This document shows, in pieces, positions 6,517 through 11,982 of a stretch of 11,982 bases of DNA. A program made the translations under genes and the position numbers. Each line of letters starts with the position of its first letter. Position 1 is the first letter of the stretch. The stretch covers positions 1 to 11,982 of the forward strand of contig CABSMN010000013.1 of NCBI GenBank assembly GCA_902478765.1. Direction: 5' to 3'. The notes beneath the pieces were generated by a model, which saw nothing but the letters and a program-made list of their open reading frames with translations, searched no databases and was not told where the DNA came from. Source of the stretch: an uncultured Collinsella sp. GTDB lineage: Bacteria; Actinomycetota; Coriobacteriia; Coriobacteriales; Coriobacteriaceae.

Positions 6517-7239
6517 ATGGCTTCAGATGCAAAAAAGATTCTGCTGGTCGAGGATGAGAAGGCAATCCGTGACGCCGTCGCTGCCTATCTCGAGCGCGAA
6601 GGCTACTGGGTTGTGGGCGTCGGCGACGGCCAGTCCGCGATCGAGGAGTTCGAGAAGCATCAGTTCGACCTGGTCGTGCTCGACCTTATGCTCCCCAAGA
6701 TCCCCGGCGAGCGCGTTTGCCGCACCATTCGCGATACCTCGGATGTCCCCATCATCATGCTGACGGCTAAGGGCGAGATCGAGGACCGTATTATCGGTCT
6801 TGAGCTCGGCGCCGACGACTATCTGATTAAGCCGTTCTCGCCGCGCGAGCTCGTCGCCCGCGTTCGCGCTCTGTTCCGCCGTGCCCATCAGGCCGACGAG
6901 CCCGCCGTCGAGGTACTCGACTTCGGCGATCTGGTCATCGATATCTCGGGCCACAAGATCTTGGTCGAGGGCAAGGAAGTCGATCTGACGGCTTCCGAGT
7001 TCAAGCTGCTCACCACGCTTGCCCGCCATCCCGGCCGTGTGTATAACCGCATGGAGCTGGTCGAGAAAGTGCTCGGGTATGACTTTGAGGGCTATGAGCG
7101 CACCATCGATAGCCACGTGAAGAATCTTCGCGCCAAGCTGGGCGATGATCCCAAGAAGCCCAAGTGGCTCTACACCGTCCATGGTGTCGGCTATCGCTTC
7201 GAGGCTCCGGCCAAGACCGATAAGTCGGACGAGAAATAG
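6517..7239 (+). CDS. OmpR/PhoB-family response regulator
   Basis: The 240-residue cytoplasmic transcription factor has an N-terminal receiver domain with acidic pocket Glu12/Asp13, phospho-acceptor Asp56 (in LDLMLPK), Thr83 and Lys105 (LIKPF). A C-terminal winged-helix DNA-binding domain spans about 135-235; its end, TIDSHVKNLRAKLG followed by the VHGVGYRFE hairpin, is typical. ATG 6517 is preferred over upstream in-frame TTG 6496 because AGGGGGG (6503-6509) lies 7 bases ahead and MASDAKKILLVEDE is the normal family start. The kinase gene begins 11 bases after the stop, so the two form an operon. Target genes are not evident. Confidence 0.96.
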   Translation: MASDAKKILLVEDEKAIRDAVAAYLEREGYWVVGVGDGQSAIEEFEKHQFDLVVLDLMLPKIPGERVCRTIRDTSDVPIIMLTAKGEIEDRIIGLELGADDYLIKPFSPRELVARVRALFRRAHQADEPAVEVLDFGDLVIDISGHKILVEGKEVDLTASEFKLLTTLARHPGRVYNRMELVEKVLGYDFEGYERTIDSHVKNLRAKLGDDPKKPKWLYTVHGVGYRFEAPAKTDKSDEK

Positions 7240-7250
7240 GGAAATCACAT

Positions 7251-8816
7251 ATGACACCTGCGCGCTTTGAAATCGGACAAAAGCACAAGCAGGAGAGCGA
7301 GGCGGGTTCCAAGGCTAGTTGGAACACGCCTCGTACCGATTCACGGCCAACGATGAGCTATCCCTCGCGCATGGCACTTGCTTTTGCTCTGACATCGCTC
7401 ATGACGGTATTGGTGCTGGTGGGCGTTGTCTCTGTTGTGTGGGGCACGGTCTTTTCGGATTACACACGCTCCAATATCGTCGAAATCGCAAATTCCGCTG
7501 CCGAGAAGTTGGCAACCTCATATGAGGAAAACGGCTCTTGGACCGCGGGAGAACTGCGCACGGTCGCAACGTCGAGTTTGGTTTCCGACGATCTGGGCAT
7601 GCAGGTCGTCAATAAAAAGGGCGTGATCGTTTATGACGATTCCTGGCCCTCGGCAAGCGCCACCGCCGATGTACGCGAAAACCAGGCTACGACCGACGAC
7701 ACGAGCGGCAAGAGGGCATCGCATAGCCCGGTCTCGTCTGCTCCAACCGACTCCGATAGCGTTGCTAACGTCGAGATTGTAACGTCTTCCGGCGAGCATG
7801 TCGGACAGGTAAAGCTGTGGGCCATCGGCTCCGACGCTCTGCTCACCAAGGCGGACTCTGCGTTTAGGGAGAAGACCTTTAACGCCATGGCCCTCGCCGC
7901 GGTTGTTGCAATCTGCATTTCGGTCGTTATCGGATCGCTCGTGTCGCGCATGCTCACCAAGCCGATTCATCGCATCACCAGTACCGCAAAGCAAATCCGT
8001 GACGGCGACCTGTCGGCTCGCACGGGACTGCGCGGTGATGACGAGATCGATCAGCTGGGTGAGACCTTCGATGAGATGGCCACTTCGCTCGAGAAGGATA
8101 TGAAACACGAGAAGCGCCTGACCTCAGACGTTGCACACGAGCTTCGCACGCCGCTTATGGCCATGCTCGCAACGGTCGAGGCCATGCAGGATGGCGTGTA
8201 TCCCACCGACGATGAGCATTTGGAAACCGTTGCTTCCGAGACGCGTCGCCTGGCTCGTCTGGTGCAGCAGATGCTCGACCTGTCGCGCATGGAAAACAGC
8301 ACGGCTCCGCTCAACCTTGAGCCGGTGGACATGGTTCCTTTCGTGCGTTCCATCGTTAATGCCCAGGAGCGCCTGTTTGTCGACCGCGATCTGCGCCTGC
8401 GTTTTGCGGACGAGACCCAGGGTCACGACGATGTCGTCGAGGCCGATCCCGACATGATCACGCAATGTGTTATCAACCTCATGAGCAACGCCATGCGCTA
8501 CACCCCCGAGGGCGGTTGGGTCGTGGTGTCGGTGCTCAGTGACCGCAAGCACGTCAGCATTGCCGTTTCTGATACCGGCATCGGTATTGCCAAGGACGAT
8601 TTGTCGCGCATCTTCGGGCGGTTTTGGCGCGCCGATGCCAGCCGCGCCCGCGAAGCTGGCGGCCTGGGCGTTGGCCTCGCCGTGACTAAGCAGATCGTCG
8701 AGCGTCACCATGGCTACATATCCGTGGAGTCGGAGCTTGGAAAGGGTACGACTTTTACAATTCATCTGCCCCGCGAGCACACGGCAGACGCGGCATCTAC
8801 TACAATGGAGCACTAG
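7251..8816 (+). CDS. HAMP-domain sensor histidine kinase
   Basis: The 521-residue membrane kinase is partner of the preceding regulator. After a 40-residue hydrophilic cytoplasmic lead come TM1 (about 41-64), an extracellular sensor region (65-211) with no recognised fold, TM2 (212-232), HAMP (233-285), a dimerisation/phospho-acceptor segment with His296 (DVAHELRTP), and a catalytic ATP-binding domain with N-box Asn413, DTGIG (441-445) and GGLGVG (470-475). All catalytic motifs are intact, so it should be active. ATG 7251 has only a weak AGGGAA ahead; an internal ATG at 7353 (Met35) would remove the hydrophilic lead but has no Shine-Dalgarno sequence. The signal is unknown. Confidence 0.95.
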   Translation: MTPARFEIGQKHKQESEAGSKASWNTPRTDSRPTMSYPSRMALAFALTSLMTVLVLVGVVSVVWGTVFSDYTRSNIVEIANSAAEKLATSYEENGSWTAGELRTVATSSLVSDDLGMQVVNKKGVIVYDDSWPSASATADVRENQATTDDTSGKRASHSPVSSAPTDSDSVANVEIVTSSGEHVGQVKLWAIGSDALLTKADSAFREKTFNAMALAAVVAICISVVIGSLVSRMLTKPIHRITSTAKQIRDGDLSARTGLRGDDEIDQLGETFDEMATSLEKDMKHEKRLTSDVAHELRTPLMAMLATVEAMQDGVYPTDDEHLETVASETRRLARLVQQMLDLSRMENSTAPLNLEPVDMVPFVRSIVNAQERLFVDRDLRLRFADETQGHDDVVEADPDMITQCVINLMSNAMRYTPEGGWVVVSVLSDRKHVSIAVSDTGIGIAKDDLSRIFGRFWRADASRAREAGGLGVGLAVTKQIVERHHGYISVESELGKGTTFTIHLPREHTADAASTTMEH

Positions 8817-8874
8817 CTTTTCGCTATTCGGTGAAGGAGGGGCCGCGTCCCTGCCGCTCCGAGTTTGCGAAAAC

Positions 8875-8894
8875 ATGCGGGAAAGAACCCGCAT
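8875..8894 (+). terminator. Hairpin between the kinase gene and purC
   Basis: ATGCGGG-aaagaa-CCCGCAT is a perfect 7-bp stem followed by a short, broken T-run (TTCTGTCGTATTT). It could end the two-component transcript or act in the purC leader, since only 31 bases separate it from the purC start. A TACAAT box at 8801-8806 might serve purC, but no -35 was found. A Shine-Dalgarno-like GAAGGAGG near 8833 has no start codon after it. Confidence 0.5.
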
Positions 8895-8925
8895 TTCTGT
8901 CGTATTTAGGTAAGGAGTGACTCAC

Positions 8926-9813
8926 GTGACAACGATGGAGCGTCGTCCGGATTCCCGTGGCAAGGTTCGTGATATTTACGATGCCGGTGAAAACCTGCTG
9001 ATGGTCGCCACCGACCGCATTTCTGCGTTCGACTTCATTCTTCCCGACGAGATTCCGTTTAAGGGAGAGGTACTCAATCGCATCTCGGCATTCTGGTTCG
9101 ATAAGTTTGCCGACATCGTCCCCAACCATCTCGTTTCCATCGACCCGGCGGATTTCCCCGAGGAGTTTGCTGAGTATCGTGACTACCTCGCTGGCCGCGC
9201 CATGCTGGTTAAGAAGGCCCAGACGATTCCTATCGAGTGCATCGTCCGCGGCTATCTGACCGGTTCGGGCAAGAAGACCTACGACGAGAACGGCACCGTC
9301 TGCGGCATCCAGCTGCCTGAGGGCCTGACCGAGGCTTCCAAGCTTCCTGAGCCGCTGTTCACGCCGTCCACGAAGGCCGAGATCGGTGACCACGACGAGA
9401 ACATCTCGTTCGAGCGTTGCTGCGAGATCGTGGGCGAGGACATCGCCACGCAGATTCGTGACCTTTCCCTCAAGATCTACAAGGCCGCTGCCGAGTACGC
9501 CGCGACCCGTGGCATCATCATTGCCGACACCAAGTTCGAGTTTGGTGTTATTGATGGCAAGGTCACGCTGATCGACGAGTGCCTCACGCCCGACTCCAGC
9601 CGTTTCTGGCCTGCTGCCAGCTACGAGGAGGGCAAGATCCAGCCTAGCTACGACAAGCAATTCGTCCGCAATTGGCTCAAGGCCAACTGGGATATGACGG
9701 GGGAGACCCCGCACCTGCCCGCCGAGGTCATCGATGGCACGTCCGAGCGCTATCGCGAGGCCTTCCAGATCATCACGGGCTCCCAGTTCACAAGCATGAA
9801 GGAGAACGCATAA
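8926..9813 (+). CDS. purC: Phosphoribosylaminoimidazole-succinocarboxamide (SAICAR) synthase
   Basis: The 295-residue cytoplasmic enzyme joins CAIR and aspartate using ATP to form SAICAR, the substrate of PurB. The N-terminal nucleotide-binding motif GKVRDIYD (12-19), signature IECIVRGYLTGS (103-114) and signature IADTKFEFG (199-207) are all present, as is the LIDECLTPDSSRFWPA active-site region. Length fits the longer class of bacterial and yeast-like PurC. GTG 8926 is preferred: AAGGAG (8912-8917) lies 8 bases ahead. The in-frame GTG 8917 overlaps that site, and ATG 8935 is too far from it. The stop TAA directly abuts the GTG of the next gene, so the two are co-transcribed. Confidence 0.97.
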   Translation: MTTMERRPDSRGKVRDIYDAGENLLMVATDRISAFDFILPDEIPFKGEVLNRISAFWFDKFADIVPNHLVSIDPADFPEEFAEYRDYLAGRAMLVKKAQTIPIECIVRGYLTGSGKKTYDENGTVCGIQLPEGLTEASKLPEPLFTPSTKAEIGDHDENISFERCCEIVGEDIATQIRDLSLKIYKAAAEYAATRGIIIADTKFEFGVIDGKVTLIDECLTPDSSRFWPAASYEEGKIQPSYDKQFVRNWLKANWDMTGETPHLPAEVIDGTSERYREAFQIITGSQFTSMKENA

Positions 9814-10389
9814 GTGAGTACCCGTAGCGCCACGAACAAGCGCACGCAATCCCACGAAGTTACCGGGGTTGCGCGCAAGTCTGCCGCATCTGCTAAGCCC
9901 GCCCGCCAAGCAGCGAGCTCCGTTCGCGTCGTGCCGGCTTCGTCTAAGGCACGCCGCAAAGAGCTCGAGAAGGGCGAGAACCTCGAGGGCCTCTCTAAAG
10001 AGGAGAAGCGCGCCCGCAAGGCTAAGCAGCGCGCCAAGGAGGACCGCATCTATACGGTGTCGAATATCCTCCTCAAGCAGGACGAGGACTACACCAGGCG
10101 CCGTCGCATCTGGTGGATTGTGCTCGCCATTGGCATGGTGCTCGTCGTGGCAATTTGGGCCTCGCTGTACTTCGCTCCCGCTGGCATGGTGTCCAGCCCT
10201 GTCCAGATGGTCGGCATTGTTTTGTCCTACGTCATCATTTTGGGCGACTTTATCTATGACTTCGCTCGTATTCGTCCCCTGCGCAACATGTACCGCGCGC
10301 AGGCCGAGGGCATGTCCGAGAACAAGCTCAACGCTCTTATTGAGCGCGCGGCTGCCGAGGAGGACAAGAAGGACTCCAAGAAGAAGTAG
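9814..10389 (+). CDS. Basic two-helix membrane protein, unknown function
   Basis: The 191-residue protein starts with GTG immediately after the purC stop; AAGGAG (9799-9804) inside the end of purC drives it. Residues 1-98 are hydrophilic, rich in Ala, Lys, Arg and Glu, and probably disordered or helical (KEEKRARKAKQRAKED at 62-77). Two membrane helices follow, about 99-121 and 131-151, separated by a short loop, and then a charged C-terminal helix ending in a lysine-rich tail. Both ends are predicted to be cytoplasmic. I do not recognise a named family; it resembles small conserved actinobacterial membrane proteins. The coupling to purC is clear but does not by itself imply a purine role. A strong terminator ends the unit. 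Confidence 0.85.
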   Translation: MSTRSATNKRTQSHEVTGVARKSAASAKPARQAASSVRVVPASSKARRKELEKGENLEGLSKEEKRARKAKQRAKEDRIYTVSNILLKQDEDYTRRRRIWWIVLAIGMVLVVAIWASLYFAPAGMVSSPVQMVGIVLSYVIILGDFIYDFARIRPLRNMYRAQAEGMSENKLNALIERAAAEEDKKDSKKK

Positions 10390-10419
10390 CGTTTGCATAC
10401 ATACTTATCGCTAAGATAT

Positions 10420-10450
10420 AAGGCGCGTCGTTTTTGCGGCGCGCCTTTTT
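10420..10450 (+). terminator. Rho-independent terminator of the purC unit
   Basis: GGCGCGTCG (10422-10430) pairs with CGGCGCGCC (10437-10445), with one T-G wobble. The two A residues before it pair with the first two of five T residues (10446-10450). Confidence 0.93.
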
Positions 10451-10478
10451 ACTGTTCTATAGATAGATGGAGTGGCAC

Positions 10479-11759
10479 ATGATTCGAGCTGCCCTGACGG
10501 TCGAAGAGGCTCTGGAGGGCATGAAGGCCCTGGAGCCCAAGATTAAAAACTACGCGCGCCTGGTCGTCCGCAAGGGCGTAAACGTCAAGCCCGGCCAGGA
10601 GGTCGTCGTTCAGTCTCCGGTCGAGTGCGCGCCGTTTGCGCGCGTGGTGGTCGCGGAGGCCTATGCTGCCGGCGCCGGCCACGTGACGGTCATTTGGGCC
10701 GATGATGCCGTGACGAGGCTCACGTACGAGCATGTCGAGAAAAGCTATTTTGAGCAGACGTCCGAGTGGAAGCGCATGCAGCTGGATTCCTTGGCCCAGG
10801 ATGGTGCCTGCTTTGTCTTTATCGAGGGTGCGGATCCTGCGGCCCTCAAGGGCATCGATCCAGCCAAGCCGGCCGCGGCATCAAAGGCGAGGAATACGCA
10901 GTGCAAAGTTTTCCGCCGTGGACTGGATTACAACATCAATCCGTGGTGCATCGCCGGCGCTCCGGTCGTGGCTTGGGCGCACGAGGTGTTCCCGGAAGAC
11001 GCCGATGAGGTTGCAATCTATAAGCTGTGGAATGCGATTCTGCACACCGCGCGCGCCGATGGCCAGGACCCAGAGAGCGACTGGGAACTCCATGACGCCG
11101 CATTCGAAAAGAACCTGCGTTTCCTGAACGACAATCGTTTCGACTACCTGCATTACACCGCGGCAAATGGAACCGATCTGACGATTGGCATGACGAAGGG
11201 TCACGAGTGGGCCGGCGGCAAGGGCAAGACGCCCGATGGGCACCCCTTCTTCCCCAACATTCCCACCGAGGAAGTCTTCACTTCGCCCGATCGCATGCGC
11301 GCCGACGGTATCGTGTACTCGGCCATGCCGCTCATCCACCACGGCAATAAGGTCGACGATTTTTGGATTAAATTCGAGGGCGGCCGCGTGGTGGACTACG
11401 ACGCCCGCGTGGGCAAGGCAACGCTCGCAAGTATCATCGATACTGACGAGGGCGCTGCTCACCTGGGAGAGGTCGCGCTCATTTCCAAGAACACGCCGAT
11501 CCGCGAAAGTGGTGTTCTGTTCTACGATACGCTCTATGACGAGAACGCTAGCTGCCATCTCGCGCTAGGTGTCGGTTTCCCCGAATGCATCGAGGGTGGG
11601 TATGACATGTCCAAGGAGGAGCTCCTGGAGCATGGTGTTAACGTCTCGAGCACGCACGTCGATTTTATGATCGGCACGGACGACATCGATATTACGGGCA
11701 TTACGCCTGATGGACGTGAAGTTGTGATTTTCCAGAACGGCCAATGGAGTTGGGAATAG
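10479..11759 (+). CDS. M29-family (AmpS/AmpT-like) metallo-aminopeptidase
   Basis: The 426-residue protein resembles the M29 aminopeptidases that release N-terminal residues from peptides in the cytoplasm using a two-metal centre. The five expected ligands can be placed by motif and spacing: Glu265 (IPTEEVF), Glu331 (GEVAL), His360 (ENASCHLALG), and His393 and Asp395 (HVDFM). The position seven residues after His360, tyrosine in characterised members, is Phe367 here (see findings). ATG 10479 is chosen because GGAG (10469-10472) lies 6 bases ahead; ATG 10467 lies inside that site's context and has none of its own. It follows a terminator, so it has its own promoter, not clearly identified. Its stop lies inside the tRNA-Lys promoter. 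Confidence 0.92.
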   Translation: MIRAALTVEEALEGMKALEPKIKNYARLVVRKGVNVKPGQEVVVQSPVECAPFARVVVAEAYAAGAGHVTVIWADDAVTRLTYEHVEKSYFEQTSEWKRMQLDSLAQDGACFVFIEGADPAALKGIDPAKPAAASKARNTQCKVFRRGLDYNINPWCIAGAPVVAWAHEVFPEDADEVAIYKLWNAILHTARADGQDPESDWELHDAAFEKNLRFLNDNRFDYLHYTAANGTDLTIGMTKGHEWAGGKGKTPDGHPFFPNIPTEEVFTSPDRMRADGIVYSAMPLIHHGNKVDDFWIKFEGGRVVDYDARVGKATLASIIDTDEGAAHLGEVALISKNTPIRESGVLFYDTLYDENASCHLALGVGFPECIEGGYDMSKEELLEHGVNVSSTHVDFMIGTDDIDITGITPDGREVVIFQNGQWSWE

Positions 11760-11778
11760 TCCCAGACCGTGGTACAAT
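11750..11778 (+). promoter_or_regulatory. Promoter of tRNA-Lys overlapping the aminopeptidase stop
   Basis: TTGGGA (11750-11755) and TACAAT (11773-11778) are exactly 17 bases apart, and the tRNA begins 9 bases after the -10 box. The -35 box covers the last codons of the aminopeptidase gene. A 5-bp inverted repeat TGGGA-atag-TCCCA (11751-11764) overlaps it. Confidence 0.75.
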
Positions 11779-11787
11779 GCCACCCGC

Positions 11788-11860
11788 GGGCCGTTAGCTC
11801 AGCTGGCAGAGCAGGGGACTTTTAATCCCAAGGTCCAGGGTTCGAACCCCTGACGGCCCA
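11788..11860 (+). tRNA. tRNA-Lys, anticodon TTT
   Basis: The acceptor stem pairs GGGCCGT with ACGGCCC and the discriminator is A11860. The D-arm region is TAGCTCAGCTGGCAGAGC. The anticodon loop CTTTTAA has TTT at 11821-11823, on a stem whose outermost pair is a G/A mismatch. The T-arm contains GGGTTCGAACCCC. CCA is not encoded, unlike the tRNA-Gly in the same window. Confidence 0.96.
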
Positions 11861-11874
11861 CCCAAAGATTGTTG

Positions 11875-11905
11875 AGACGGTCAACTTCGGTTGGCCGTCT
11901 TTTTT
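11875..11905 (+). terminator. Rho-independent terminator of tRNA-Lys with UUCG loop
   Basis: AGACGGTCAAC (11875-11885) pairs with GTTGGCCGTCT (11890-11900), with one T-G wobble, around a TTCG tetraloop closed by C-G. A T-run to 11905 follows. Confidence 0.93.
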
Positions 11906-11918
11906 GTCGCCTTTTCAT

Positions 11919-11942
11919 GGGTTCGAACCCGTCGGGGCGCGG
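11919..11942. repeat. T-arm-like palindrome after tRNA-Lys, start of a repeat cut by the contig end
   Basis: GGGTTCGAACCC (11919-11930) duplicates the core of the tRNA-Lys T-arm (11838-11849) 13 bases after the terminator T-run. From 11924 the 18 bases match 3051-3068, the corresponding place after the tRNA-Gly terminator, at 15 positions. Genomic sequence stops at about 11942. Confidence 0.55.
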
Positions 11943-11982
11943 CTGTCTCTTATACACATCTGACGCTGCCGACGAAGCTAGA
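11943..11982. other. Nextera/Tn5 sequencing adapter, not genomic
   Basis: CTGTCTCTTATACACATCT (11943-11961) is the Tn5 mosaic end. The following GACGCTGCCGACGA (11962-11975) completes the reverse complement of the Nextera read-1 adapter. The final AGCTAGA matches the first seven bases of the reverse complement of i5 index S515 (TTCTAGCT), from memory. This is library sequence left at a contig end, not a transposon. Confidence 0.97.

Noticed and set aside
6523..7257. 244-codon minus-strand frame opposite the response regulator
   Set aside because: Shadow of a clear OmpR-family gene; no ribosome site and no recognisable domain.
8824..10398. 524-codon minus-strand reading frame opposite purC and the membrane protein
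   Set aside because: Codon-bias shadow of two genes on the other strand; low-complexity leucine/arginine/glycine-rich translation with no domain.
11943..11961. Tn5 transposon end
   Set aside because: The mosaic end is joined to the rest of the Nextera adapter and an index, which identifies library sequence rather than an inserted element.

Overview
This looks like the end of a draft-assembly contig from a GC-rich, Gram-positive gut actinobacterium of the Coriobacteriia, most likely Collinsella or a close relative. That placement is inference. It rests on GC-rich third codon positions, AAGGAG-type ribosome binding sites, a thioester/Cna-B cell-wall adhesin, a Tat-dependent lipoprotein and the general gene content; no 16S or other marker is present. 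The last 40 bases are not biological: they are a Tn5/Nextera sequencing adapter followed by part of an index.

Layout from left to right. Positions 1-2617 (minus strand) hold one long reading frame, cut by the left edge, for a secreted surface adhesin with an N-terminal thioester domain and at least six Cna-B-type isopeptide domains. Next comes tRNA-Gly(CCC) with its own promoter and a perfect terminator. The 3033-3311 interval is unusual: it has no gene but contains two further copies of the tRNA-Gly 3' end, an inverted copy of its T-arm, and three hairpins with a GAA triloop. purB (3414-4760) follows, then a small TSCPD-domain protein overlapping a Tat-exported lipoprotein by one base. A two-component system (OmpR-type regulator plus HAMP histidine kinase) occupies 6517-8816. 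purC (8926-9813) directly abuts a small two-helix membrane protein with a very basic N-terminus, and this unit ends at a strong terminator. An M29 metallo-aminopeptidase (10479-11759) comes next. The promoter of tRNA-Lys(TTT) overlaps the end of that gene. tRNA-Lys is followed by a UUCG-loop terminator and the start of a repeat resembling the one after tRNA-Gly, where the contig ends.

Functionally, PurC and PurB catalyse consecutive steps of purine synthesis (CAIR to SAICAR, then SAICAR to AICAR), and PurB also makes AMP from adenylosuccinate. The two genes are about 4.2 kb apart and are not one operon. The regulator and kinase form a standard phosphorelay whose signal cannot be read from the sequence. 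The adhesin is a candidate for covalent attachment to host or mucus proteins. Most genes are ordinary housekeeping. The parts worth a second look are the adhesin, the tRNA-linked repeats and the adapter.
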